A DNA stretch of 32,952 nt from Gammaproteobacteria bacterium (GTDB lineage Bacteria; Pseudomonadota; Gammaproteobacteria; CAIRSR01): contig CAUYTY010000194.1 in assembly GCA_963575655.1 (NCBI GenBank), positions 1 through 32,952 of the forward strand, given 5' to 3'. The notes beneath the pieces are model-generated. The model made no database searches and had not been told where the DNA came from. It worked only from the letters and a program-made list of their open reading frames with translations. A program made the translations under genes and the position numbers. Positions 15,796-23,774 of the stretch are shown here, piece by piece (within the stretch, counting starts at the first letter, position 1; each line of letters opens with the position of its first letter).

Positions 15796-17598
15796 ATGTG
15801 TTGTCCCAAATTCTCCGTTCTCGTCGTCCTGATGATACTTGCCGGTCCGGCGATGGCTGTTAGCTCCGTTACACCCCAGCAATGGATTCAGGATCACGTT
15901 GCAGGATACGAGGAGCCGTTTACCCTTACTGTGGGCGGTAAACCTCTGCGTGTCTGTCCAGCCTTGGTAACTTTCTATCGAGGCCGTGACTATCAACCGG
16001 CATGGACAGATGGGCGCGTCCCGCTGCCTCGTGCCAATCAGTTGATTCAGGCTTTGAAGGCCGCTACGCGAGAGGGACTGAACCCTGCGGATTATCAGAC
16101 CGATCGAGTCGAGGCGGCCCTGGCCGAATTGCTCCAACCAAGGGCGACGATTCAGAGCGATCCGAAGGTATTAACGACTCCCGCACCGATACCACCGGGG
16201 GGAGACCCGACGGTTCTGGCAGAATTAGATGTGTTATTGAGTCAGACCTTTATGCACTACGCCTCCCACCTTGGGGGATGGCGGGTGGACCAGCCGAATA
16301 ATGTGGACTCCGATTGGTTCGTAAAGCGTCCGTTTTTAGATCTATCCACCACGTTAACAAATGCTGTGGCCTCCGATCAGATCGAAGAAACTCTTTTCAA
16401 GTTGCTGCCACAGCACCCTGGCTACACGCGGTTGCGGGAAGCCTTGGCACGTTACCGTGGGTTGGCTGCTGTTGGAGGGTGGCCTCGCATCTCGAATGGA
16501 CCGAAATTGCAGATCGGCAGTCGTGGTGTGCGGGTGGCGGCCCTGCGCGCGCGCTTGGCGGCCGAGGGATTGTTGCCCGCTACGCGGGGAAGTGATGTCT
16601 TTGATGATGGCCTTCGCCAGGCAGTGAAGACCTTCCTACGAACGCATGGTCAGGAGCCTAGCGGTGTGGTGGGACCAGCAGCCCTGGAAGCGCTCAATCT
16701 CCCGGTCGAAGAGCGGATCCGCCAGATCGAGGTTAACCTCGAACGCTGGCGCTGGCTGCCCCGCGATTTGGGGAAAAACCATATCATGGTCAACGTAGCA
16801 GGCTACGAGCTAGAGGTCGTTGACGATGCGCACACCGTGATGTCGATGCGGGTCGTGGTGGGAAAACCATATCTACGCACCCCAGCATTTAGCGCGGAAA
16901 TGAGTTACCTGGTACTGAATCCCTATTGGAACGTTCCCCCTACGATTGCTGGTAAGGAAATTCTACCTGAACTACGCAAGAATCCTGACTACTTGACCCG
17001 TCACAATATGGAGTTGAGCACTCTAGGTGCGCCTCATCAGGAGATTAATCCGGCCGGTGTTGATTGGTCTCGGGTGAGTGCCGGCAATTTTCCTTACCGC
17101 CTACGCCAACGACCGGGATTAAAGAATCCATTGGGCACAGTGAAATTTATGTTTCCTAATCAATTCAATGTCTATCTTCACGATACTTCCCAGCGCAATC
17201 TCTTTGCGCGTACTGAAAGAGTATTTAGTCATGGCTGTATTCGTGTCGAGAAACCGATTGAATTGATGGAGTATGTCCTCGGGGCGCATTCGCGTTGGAA
17301 TCGCAATACTGTGAAGGAGCTCGATAGTCAACGTGAACGCATTATTGGAATTCCTCAACCGATCCCCGTGCATATCCTCTATTGGACAGCTTGGGTGGAT
17401 GAGGAAGGGAATGTCCAATTCCGTAAAGATGTCTACGGTCGAGATAAACTTTTGGATGCAACACGTGGGGCAGGATCTTCCGTATCAAGTATCGGGGTTG
17501 ACTCTAATACTTCGAACGGCAGGCGAGCGAACCATCCTAATGTCAGCCCGAGCGGGGGGAGACACACTCCCGACAATGAAGCTGGTGGCCGTACGTAA
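15796..17598 (+). CDS. ldtD: L,D-transpeptidase of the YcbB/LdtD type, secreted
   Basis: 600 aa from ATG at 15796 (E. coli YcbB 615). The signal peptide is MCCPKFSVLVVLMILAGPAM with cleavage after AMA. An N-terminal scaffold domain is followed by a peptidoglycan-binding domain (about 237-300, IGSRGVRVAALRARLAAEG). The YkuD catalytic domain (about 327-505) has VVVGKPYLRTPAF, LNPYWNVPPTIAGKE and the active-site cysteine C481 in VFSHGCIRVEKPIEL. It makes 3-3 peptidoglycan cross-links in the periplasm. An in-frame TTG at 15613 with GGGAGG just upstream would add 61 residues before the signal peptide; no good ribosome site precedes 15796. A gene for a YcbK homologue follows after 36 bp. Confidence 0.88.
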   Translation: MCCPKFSVLVVLMILAGPAMAVSSVTPQQWIQDHVAGYEEPFTLTVGGKPLRVCPALVTFYRGRDYQPAWTDGRVPLPRANQLIQALKAATREGLNPADYQTDRVEAALAELLQPRATIQSDPKVLTTPAPIPPGGDPTVLAELDVLLSQTFMHYASHLGGWRVDQPNNVDSDWFVKRPFLDLSTTLTNAVASDQIEETLFKLLPQHPGYTRLREALARYRGLAAVGGWPRISNGPKLQIGSRGVRVAALRARLAAEGLLPATRGSDVFDDGLRQAVKTFLRTHGQEPSGVVGPAALEALNLPVEERIRQIEVNLERWRWLPRDLGKNHIMVNVAGYELEVVDDAHTVMSMRVVVGKPYLRTPAFSAEMSYLVLNPYWNVPPTIAGKEILPELRKNPDYLTRHNMELSTLGAPHQEINPAGVDWSRVSAGNFPYRLRQRPGLKNPLGTVKFMFPNQFNVYLHDTSQRNLFARTERVFSHGCIRVEKPIELMEYVLGAHSRWNRNTVKELDSQRERIIGIPQPIPVHILYWTAWVDEEGNVQFRKDVYGRDKLLDATRGAGSSVSSIGVDSNTSNGRRANHPNVSPSGGRHTPDNEAGGRT

Positions 17599-17634
17599 AA
17601 TGTAACTAGTAATTTATATCAGGGGGTATGAACT

Positions 17635-18507
17635 ATGGCAGATTGGTCGGACATCCAGCCGATTGTAGAGCAGCCGGTGAGCCGTCGCCAGTTTCTGAAG
17701 CTGGGGGGTGCGGTACAGTTGGGTCTTTTTACCGGTATGGGGGGACTGGCCGCAAATTTGCTTTTGCCCTCGTCGGAGGCCTTGGCACGTACCGAAAAGA
17801 ATCACCAAAAAGTATCGAATCACAAAGAAAATAATCAGCTTGGTCACCACCGCCAGGATTCCCACCATTCCAAAGATGTTCACACTAAGGGGCATGATTC
17901 CAGGGAGGTTCATGCCAAGGATCATCATTCCAAGGACATTCATATCAAGGGCCATAATTCTAAGGAGGTTCATGCCAAGGACCATGATTCCAAGGATCAT
18001 CATTCCAAGGTGGTTCACGTCAAGGACCATCATTCCAGGGATCGTCATCAGGCACGCCACAACAGGGAACGCATCTTGCGTCTCCACAATATTCATACCG
18101 ATGAGACGGTGAATGCGGTCTACTGGTCGCAGGGACGTTATGTTGCGGGGGGACTCAAAGAATTAAATTTCTTAATGCGTGATCACTACACTGGCGAGAT
18201 GGTGAATATTGATCCTAGGCTTTTTGACCTTCTCTATGCCTTGTGTGGTCGAGTCAATTACGGTAAGCCGTTTCACGTCCTTTCGGGTTATCGTTGCCCA
18301 ACGACCAATGCCATGCTTCGCGAACAGAGTGATGGCGTAGCCTCACACAGCTTGCACATGGATGGAATGGCGGTGGACCTGCGTGCCCCGGGGATGCGTA
18401 CGCGCTATCTACATAAGGCTGCGATGCAAATGCAATCTGGTGGTGTTGGTTATTATCCAGATTCTGACTTTGTTCATGTAGACACTGGGCCGATACGTTA
18501 CTGGTAG
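17635..18507 (+). CDS. ycbK: YcbK-family (DUF882) Tat-exported zinc peptidase-like protein with His-rich repeat linker
   Basis: 290 aa. Twin-arginine signal [10 protein letters not shown] at 16-25, hydrophobic to about 46, cleavage near SEALA. Residues 70-141 are a His/Lys/Asp-rich linker of degenerate decapeptides such as [10 protein letters not shown] and [10 protein letters not shown]. The catalytic-type domain follows: [20 protein letters not shown] and the metal-ligand pattern [12 protein letters not shown] (H241, D248) with H281 in FVHVDTG. This resembles M15 D-Ala-D-Ala peptidases, so a peptidoglycan-trimming role beside ldtD is likely. The E. coli ycbB-ycbK pair has the same order. 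The long linker is unusual; family members normally have a short one. Confidence 0.85.
   Translation: MADWSDIQPIVEQPVSRRQFLKLGGAVQLGLFTGMGGLAANLLLPSSEALARTEKNHQKVSNHKENNQLGHHRQDSHHSKDVHTKGHDSREVHAKDHHSKDIHIKGHNSKEVHAKDHDSKDHHSKVVHVKDHHSRDRHQARHNRERILRLHNIHTDETVNAVYWSQGRYVAGGLKELNFLMRDHYTGEMVNIDPRLFDLLYALCGRVNYGKPFHVLSGYRCPTTNAMLREQSDGVASHSLHMDGMAVDLRAPGMRTRYLHKAAMQMQSGGVGYYPDSDFVHVDTGPIRYW
17863..18042 (+). repeat. In-frame 30 bp minisatellite encoding His-rich decapeptides
   Basis: About six units with a 30 base period (consensus CATCATTCCAAGGANGTTCA, then TGCCAAGGAC) and one half unit (CATGATTCCAAGGAT). Two alternating subtypes, ending in KG or KD, suggest a 60 bp duplication step. It codes for [H][H/D/N]SK[D/E][V/I]Hx K[G/D]. 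Confidence 0.9.
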
Positions 18508-18530
18508 CGCCCTCCTGCGGGGAATTTAAT

Positions 18531-19487
18531 ATGATAATCGTTACTGGTGGCGCCGGCTTTATTGGCAGCAATCTCATTAAAGCCCTCAATGCCAAAAACC
18601 AAACTTCCATACTGGTGGTAGATAATCTTAAGAACGGAATTAAATTTAAGAATTTGGTAGATTGTGCTGTCCATGATTTTATGGACAAGGACGAGTTTAT
18701 TTCCCATATTCAGCATGGAACGACCTTTGAATCTCCTGTGGAGGTAATTTTCCACCTGGGGGCCTGCTCCTCAACCACGGAATGGGATGGCCGCTATATG
18801 ATGGCTAATAACTATAGCTATTCTCGGGTCCTCTTCAATTATTGTTTGTTGCGACGCATCCCTTTTATCTATGCCTCTAGCGCCGCAATCTACGGAGGAG
18901 GGACGGTATTTCGGGAAGAACCAACCTGTGAGGCCCCTCTCAACGTCTACGGTTATTCCAAGCTATTGTTTGATCAGTATGTTCGTCGTCATCTTCCTCA
19001 TGCCCGCAGTCAAGTGGTAGGGTTGCGTTATTTCAACGTCTACGGTCCCCGTGAGGCCCATAAGGGCACAATGGCGAGCGTGGCCTCTCACCTCCGCCGT
19101 CAGCTTCTTGCCGGTGAGTCCGTGCGTCTTTTTGAGGGAAGTGGTGGTTATGGTCCGGGGGAGCAGCATCGTGATTTTGTTGATGTTGCCGATACCTGTG
19201 CCGTAAAGTTATGGTTTCTGAATCATCCTAACCGTTCTGGAATCTTTAACGTAGGTACCGGTCGTGCCCAAACCTTTAATGATGTGGCTCGTGCTGTTAT
19301 CAATCACTATGGACGAGGCGCGATCTCCTACATCCCTTTTCCCGATCACCTCCAGGGCCATTATCAAAGCTATACCCAAGCCGACCTTTCTGCTCTACGA
19401 GCAGTGGGCTATGGCGATCCCTTCCGTACCGTTGAAGAAGGTGTATCGGCCTATATGGCATGGCTCGATCAATATGCAATTACCTAG
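18531..19487 (+). CDS. hldD: ADP-L-glycero-D-manno-heptose 6-epimerase
   Basis: 318 aa. Short-chain dehydrogenase-type epimerase that converts the ADP-D-glycero form to ADP-L-glycero-D-manno-heptose for the LPS inner core. NAD(P)-binding [10 protein letters not shown] at 5-14; catalytic Y140 and K144 in [14 protein letters not shown], the same positions as in E. coli. Further hallmarks are [19 protein letters not shown] and the [20 protein letters not shown] stretch. It starts 23 bp after ycbK with GCGGGGAATTTAAT before ATG and is probably the last gene of the ldtD-ycbK-hldD unit. Confidence 0.95.
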   Translation: MIIVTGGAGFIGSNLIKALNAKNQTSILVVDNLKNGIKFKNLVDCAVHDFMDKDEFISHIQHGTTFESPVEVIFHLGACSSTTEWDGRYMMANNYSYSRVLFNYCLLRRIPFIYASSAAIYGGGTVFREEPTCEAPLNVYGYSKLLFDQYVRRHLPHARSQVVGLRYFNVYGPREAHKGTMASVASHLRRQLLAGESVRLFEGSGGYGPGEQHRDFVDVADTCAVKLWFLNHPNRSGIFNVGTGRAQTFNDVARAVINHYGRGAISYIPFPDHLQGHYQSYTQADLSALRAVGYGDPFRTVEEGVSAYMAWLDQYAIT

Positions 19488-19521
19488 CTAAAAAACCAGA
19501 AAGACGTATCAACGCATAGAA

Positions 19522-19612
19522 AAAAGCAACGGCTTTGGTCGCAAGAGTAGAGATTTTTTTCTAATCATTAAGAGGAAAAATCTTTAGTTTTCTGGCCGGA
19601 TCCGTTGCTTTT
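19522..19612 (+). terminator. Nested double hairpin terminator after hldD
   Basis: Outer stem AAAAGCAACGG (19522-19532) with CCGTTGCTTTT (19602-19612) followed by GTTCTT. An inner independent hairpin pairs AGATTTTT with AAAAATCT around TAATCATTAA. It may be a terminator with a second one inserted in its loop. Confidence 0.65.
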
Positions 19613-19646
19613 GTTCTTACTTTACTGCTGATGGTGGCTATTTGAG

Positions 19647-20933
19647 ATGAGTTGGTCGCGGTGGGTCTATTCATTGATCCTCTGCCTACTGGTCCCTCTG
19701 GTTGTAGCGCGGCTATTCCTGCGTAGTGTGCGCGCACCGGGGTATCGGCGGCGTATGGGGGAACGTTTCGGTTTTGGACTTCCTCTATTAGGCGAAGGAC
19801 AGACTCTATGGATCCACGCCGTTTCCGTGGGAGAGGTCCAGGCGGCGTTGCCGCTGGTGCGTAGTCTCCGCGAACGTTATCCCCTAGCGCGGCTTCTATT
19901 GACCACCACGACTCCCACCGGGGCTGAGTGTGTGCATACCTCCTTTGGTACCGAGCCGGCGGTGCTCCACCGTTATGCTCCTTATGATTTGCTTGGTGCG
20001 GTTCATCGTTTTCTGGATCGAACTCGGCCGCAGTTATTGATCATCATGGAGACCGAGTTGTGGCCCAACCTCATTCGTGTCTGCCGACAACGGAGAATAC
20101 CCGTCATTCTGGCTAACGCCCGACTCTCTGAGCGGTCCGCCCGTGGGTACCGGCGTTTTCCTACCCTCACGCGAGAAACTTTGCAGGACCTGAGTGCCAT
20201 TGCCGCGCAGGCTAGTACGGATGCCGAGCGTTTTAAAGACCTCGGTGCATCGCCAGAACATCTGCGGGTCACTGGCAATATCAAGTTCGATCTGCGCCTA
20301 CCGGCGAGTCTACGGGAGGAAGCGGCGACCCTGCGGCGCGATCTGGGTCCCAATCGACCGATATGGATCGCTGCGAGCACCCATGAGGGGGAAGAAGAGG
20401 TCATTCTCGCCGCGCATGCCGAGCTACGTCGAGTCCTTCCCGATGCTTTGTTGTTGTTGGTGCCACGTCACCCCGAACGTTTTTCGCGAGTTGCCGCGCT
20501 GTGTCGACGTGTTGGTTTTCCTCCCATAACCTGGACCGACCACCGCCCGGTACCCATGCAGAGTGCGGTCTATCTGGGCGATACGATGGGACGTTTGCCT
20601 CTGTTCTACGCGGCTGCGGATGCGGCCTTTGTCGGCGGTAGTTTCGTGCCGGTGGGTGGCCATAATCCTTTGGAACCGGCGGTCCTCGGAATCCCTGTTG
20701 CTTTTGGACCCCATCGATTTAACTTCTCGGAGATCAGTTGTTTACTGCTGGAGGCGGGGGCTGCGCAAGGGGTAACAGATGCCTCGACCCTTACCACCAC
20801 TATGACCCACTGGCTCCAGGATGCGAACTTACGTCATGCGGTGGGTGAACGGGGACGGCAGGTGGTAGAGGCCAACCGTGGGGCATTGGCGGCACTCATA
20901 GAGGTGGTGGAAAGGTGTCGAGGCGATAGCTGA
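19647..20933 (+). CDS. waaA: 3-deoxy-D-manno-octulosonic acid (Kdo) transferase
   Basis: 428 aa (E. coli 425). It adds Kdo from CMP-Kdo to lipid IVA at the cytoplasmic face of the inner membrane. An N-terminal anchor (residues 5-25, VYSLILCLLVPLVVARLFLR) is followed by RRMGERFGFG. Then comes the acceptor motif WIHAVSVGEVQAALPLVRSL with the catalytic glutamate, and LLTTTTPTGAE. The C-terminal GT-B half has LLLVPRHPERF, YLGDTMGRLPLFYAAADAAF and GGSFVPVGGHNPLEPAVLG. It has its own upstream terminator, so it is likely transcribed separately from hldD; galU follows after 49 bp. Confidence 0.95.
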   Translation: MSWSRWVYSLILCLLVPLVVARLFLRSVRAPGYRRRMGERFGFGLPLLGEGQTLWIHAVSVGEVQAALPLVRSLRERYPLARLLLTTTTPTGAECVHTSFGTEPAVLHRYAPYDLLGAVHRFLDRTRPQLLIIMETELWPNLIRVCRQRRIPVILANARLSERSARGYRRFPTLTRETLQDLSAIAAQASTDAERFKDLGASPEHLRVTGNIKFDLRLPASLREEAATLRRDLGPNRPIWIAASTHEGEEEVILAAHAELRRVLPDALLLLVPRHPERFSRVAALCRRVGFPPITWTDHRPVPMQSAVYLGDTMGRLPLFYAAADAAFVGGSFVPVGGHNPLEPAVLGIPVAFGPHRFNFSEISCLLLEAGAAQGVTDASTLTTTMTHWLQDANLRHAVGERGRQVVEANRGALAALIEVVERCRGDS

Positions 20934-20982
20934 TGCCTATTCCATGTAAAATACACGATAATTTCTCACCTTTGAGGGTACA

Positions 20983-21885
20983 ATGAATCAAAAAATTCGT
21001 AAGGCAGTTTTCCCCGTGGCCGGTATGGGAACGCGCTTTCTGCCCGCCACCAAGGCCAACCCTAAAGAGATGCTTCCCATCGTTGATAAACCTCTCATCC
21101 AGTACGCAGTGGAGGAGGCGATCTCTGCGGGCATCACCCAAATGGTATTCGTCACCAGTTCTACCAAGCGTGCCATTGAGGACCACTTCGACTCTAACTT
21201 CGAGTTGGAAACCCTCTTGGAGAGCAAGGGAAAGAAAGAGTTGTTGGAAATTGTGCGTGGAGTGCTACCCAAAGGGGTGAGTTGTGCCTACGTGCGTCAG
21301 CCCGAGGCCTTGGGACTAGGTCATGCCGTGCTTTGTGCCCGAGAGGTCGTGGGGAATGAGCCCTTTGCCGTAATCCTGGCGGACGATCTTATTGATGGCG
21401 GTGATCACGGAAGCTGTCTGGAACAAATGGTGGAACGCTATGAGGCGTGTGGTTGCAGCATCCTTGGGGTAGAGCAGGTACCTCAAGAAGAGACCCACCG
21501 CTACGGTATCGTCAAGGCCGAATCGATCACGGAGCGGGTCGCTCGGGTCCACGAGATTGTAGAAAAACCAACACCGGCCAAGGCACCTTCCAATCTGGCG
21601 GTGGTTGGGCGTTACCTCCTGACCCCGCGTATTTTTGAGTTGCTCGCAGCTACCGAGCGTGGTGCCGGTGGTGAAATTCAACTCACTGACGCTATTGCAA
21701 AACTTTTAGATGAGGAATCAGTGCTGGCCTATCGTTTTTATGGTCGACGCTATGATTGTGGTAATAAGTTGGGCTTCCTGGAGGCAACGGTGGAATACGG
21801 CCTCAAGCATCCCGAATTACATGAAACCTTTCTTAACTACCTAATTCGTTTCCGTCAGCCTGATCTTTTTCGGCCACCGACGTAG
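20983..21885 (+). CDS. galU: UTP-glucose-1-phosphate uridylyltransferase
   Basis: 300 aa (E. coli 302). It makes UDP-glucose for polysaccharides. Nucleotide-binding [20 protein letters not shown], substrate motif [13 protein letters not shown], then AEAL-type [27 protein letters not shown] with the metal aspartates and EKP in [15 protein letters not shown] preceded by TTTGAGGGTACA. It lies 49 bp after waaA in the same direction. Confidence 0.95.
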   Translation: MNQKIRKAVFPVAGMGTRFLPATKANPKEMLPIVDKPLIQYAVEEAISAGITQMVFVTSSTKRAIEDHFDSNFELETLLESKGKKELLEIVRGVLPKGVSCAYVRQPEALGLGHAVLCAREVVGNEPFAVILADDLIDGGDHGSCLEQMVERYEACGCSILGVEQVPQEETHRYGIVKAESITERVARVHEIVEKPTPAKAPSNLAVVGRYLLTPRIFELLAATERGAGGEIQLTDAIAKLLDEESVLAYRFYGRRYDCGNKLGFLEATVEYGLKHPELHETFLNYLIRFRQPDLFRPPT

Positions 21886-21940
21886 GTGTTTCGTGGGAGG
21901 AATACCAGAATAGCCTGTGGTTGTACGAGACATCACGCTA

Positions 21941-22055
21941 GGAGCCTGTCTGACTTGACGGGTAGGTTGCTGATTAATGATTAATCATTGCATTAATGGT
22001 GTTTTGTCGAACACACTGCAAATCAAAAACTTGCATGACGAGTCAGACGGATTCC
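21941..22055. mobile_element. TA-flanked miniature inverted-repeat element 3
   Basis: 115 bp flanked by TA (21939-21940 and 22056-22057). Ends GGAGCCTGTCTGACTTGACG and the facing TGACGAGTCAGACGGATTCC are inverted with a few mismatches. The interior is AT-rich (TTAATGATTAATCATTGCA). No coding capacity. Confidence 0.6.
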
Positions 22056-22101
22056 TAAGAGCTAATCATCGTTATCTGAAAAATGGAGAGATATCAGAAT
22101 C

Positions 22102-23109
22102 ATGAAATTTGAACATTGCAGAAAATGCGTAATTAAAGCTGGGCAGACAGATTTCTTTATTGCGTTAGCCCAGGCGATTTTTAGAAGCCTCCTTGGTTGG
22201 ATATCCGGCAGCATGGGCTTGGTAGTTCAAGGACTCTATTCTTTTGGTGATGCCCTCGGGAAGGGGATTACTCTGATTAGTGTGCAGATTGCCAAACGGC
22301 CTCCCACTAAAACATTCCCATTTGGTTACGGGAAGATTTTGTTTGTCTCTTCTCTTGCGATTAGTTTATGGTTATTATTTGGTGGAATTTCGCTGGGTCT
22401 AACCAGTTTTAATGATATTGAAAGTGTTCAATCAATTCCATCCATTATCACCGTTTGCGGTGTTATATTGTCGGCATTTGCTAGTGAATTGACGTATCTT
22501 TTTCTGACCTGCGTTGCAAAAGAGAACAGCAATGGGACGATCGAATCGTCCGCGATGGATAATCGAGTCGATGCCTTCTCATCAGTGATCGTGCTCTTTG
22601 GTATTGTGTTATCGAACTTGGGTGTTCCTGCGGCTGATCATATCGCTGCGTTTGTCGTTTCTCTAATGGTGATTAGGATTGGTGGGATAATTGCGTGGGA
22701 TGCGATAAAGGGTTTGCTAGATGTCACTGTGTCGCAAGAAAATTTAGATAGAATAGTCCGCATTTCTCGAACAACTTCGGGGGTTCATGACGTAAAATTG
22801 GTTCGAGGTCGCAGTCTCGGTGAGTACTGGGAAATTTACTTGCATATCGCTCTTGACGAAAACATTTCGATTGGAGAAGGGTATGGCATAACGAAGAATA
22901 TTAAAAAACGTATCCAGGAAGGAGTTGAAAAGGTTCAACACGTTTGGATCGTGATCGTCCCGCAAGAACCCGAAAAGGATAAAGAATCTGATTATTGGAA
23001 AGGCCATTTATTCTCGATTCCACGTAGTAAAGTGACCACCAACTCTTCTGCTGATGAATCGGTGGTGGTCCTCGATAACCCACAAAATATCGCCAACAAC
23101 AACCTCTGA
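22102..23109 (+). CDS. Cation diffusion facilitator (CDF) family transporter, MamB-like
   Basis: 335 aa, six predicted membrane helices followed by a cytoplasmic ferredoxin-like domain (about 205-295) and a polar tail. The N-terminal MKFEHCRKC and FPFGYGK, CVAKEN and DNRVDAFSS blocks recall magnetosome MamB more than common zinc exporters. Metal-site positions on helix 2 read Q43, Y46, D50 where MamB-type proteins have D, H, D; helix 5 keeps D153 and D157. CDF proteins export Zn, Fe or Mn by proton antiport. AT-richer than its neighbours. It forms a pair with the CZB gene 9 bp downstream. CDF membership is sure; the MamB link rests on recalled sequence. Confidence 0.8.
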   Translation: MKFEHCRKCVIKAGQTDFFIALAQAIFRSLLGWISGSMGLVVQGLYSFGDALGKGITLISVQIAKRPPTKTFPFGYGKILFVSSLAISLWLLFGGISLGLTSFNDIESVQSIPSIITVCGVILSAFASELTYLFLTCVAKENSNGTIESSAMDNRVDAFSSVIVLFGIVLSNLGVPAADHIAAFVVSLMVIRIGGIIAWDAIKGLLDVTVSQENLDRIVRISRTTSGVHDVKLVRGRSLGEYWEIYLHIALDENISIGEGYGITKNIKKRIQEGVEKVQHVWIVIVPQEPEKDKESDYWKGHLFSIPRSKVTTNSSADESVVVLDNPQNIANNNL

Positions 23110-23118
23110 GAAATTCTA

Positions 23119-23469
23119 ATGATAGACATATCTAGGGCGCGGCTAGTTCATTTGAAGTGGTTGTTGCAACTGGAAAAGTTGTTGCGACAAGAAACCATTC
23201 CTCACTTGCAATCGTACAAGTCGTGCGATCTTGGAATGTGGCTTTATCAAGGAGGGATAAAAAAATATGGGAAATATCCAGAGATGTCATTTCTCGAAAA
23301 ACGCCACAAACATTTTCATGAAACAGCAGACTTGCTGGTCGATCTTTTCAAGGAACGCAATTATGTGGAAGCGGAAGTTGCTCTTGATGAACTGAAACGC
23401 AACAGCCAAGACTTGATCTTCATGTTGACCATGATCGAGTATCGCATGTCAGAAAATGTGAACTCTTAG
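23119..23469 (+). CDS. Stand-alone CZB (chemoreceptor zinc-binding) domain protein
   Basis: 116 aa, cytosolic, all helical. It shows the CZB pattern: H11 (RLVHLKW), C36 in SCDLGMWLYQGG, and H63 and H67 in KRHKHFHETADLL, the usual His-Cys-His-His zinc site. CZB domains normally sit at the end of chemoreceptors or diguanylate cyclases and sense zinc; here it is the whole protein. Nine bases after the CDF stop, so surely co-transcribed. It may sense or buffer the metal moved by the transporter. No ribosome site stronger than GAGAAATTC is seen. Confidence 0.75.
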   Translation: MIDISRARLVHLKWLLQLEKLLRQETIPHLQSYKSCDLGMWLYQGGIKKYGKYPEMSFLEKRHKHFHETADLLVDLFKERNYVEAEVALDELKRNSQDLIFMLTMIEYRMSENVNS

Positions 23470-23521
23470 GGCTACCCACCTAACCCGCGACATTTATTTT
23501 ACTTAACTCAATCATCTGCTT

Positions 23522-23621
23522 AACCAAAGCTGCTACTCTAGCGCGCTTTTCTCCCCTATCCCAGGGGTCCAGGGGAAGAGGGGCTTTTTTGTTTATCGCC
23601 GCAAAGGTGGCAACTTGGGTT
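23522..23621. repeat. AACCC-type short element, variant A, second copy
   Basis: 100 bp. Left end AACCAAAGCTGCTACTCTA then GCGCG. The interior CCCCTATCCCAGGGGTCCAG and GGGGAAGAGGGGCTTTTTTG form a hairpin with a T-run. The right end is AGGTGGCAACTTGGGTT. Its layout matches 12439-12530. Abuts element B, sharing AATCT between them. Confidence 0.65.
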
Positions 23622-23626
23622 AATCT

Positions 23627-23774
23627 AACCCAAGTTGCCGCCTACTTGCCCCCTTCCCCAGCCCTCCCCGTAAACGGGGAGGGAGTAGGCCGCAGACCTC
23701 CCCCCGTTTACGGGGGGATTGAGGGGGGACGATTGGATGCGATCCCGAATTTTGAATAGGTGGCAACTTGGGTT
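23627..23774 (+). mobile_element. AACCC-type element, variant B, copy 1
   Basis: 148 bp. Left end AACCCAAGTTGCCGCCTA, right end TAGGTGGCAACTTGGGTT: an 18 bp inverted repeat with one mismatch. Flanked by AATCT on both sides (23622-23626, 23775-23779). The interior has two hairpins with CCCCGTAAACGGGG cores. Nearly the same sequence recurs inverted at 31593-31739 and directly at 32882 to the window end. No coding capacity. The last two bases plus the first flanking A form the sbcC stop codon. Confidence 0.82.

Noticed and set aside
17863-18042. Regular 30 bp repeats as a possible CRISPR array
   Set aside because: The units are directly contiguous without unique spacers, in frame, and inside a coding gene.
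17614-18096. 160-codon minus-strand ORF rich in Met, Leu and Ile, looking like a membrane protein
   Set aside because: It is the antisense reading of the His-rich repeat in ycbK; hydrophobicity arises from complementing CAT and AAG codons.
22102-23109. Claim that the organism is magnetotactic
   Set aside because: A MamB-like CDF gene alone is not enough; no other magnetosome gene is in the window and metal-site residues differ.
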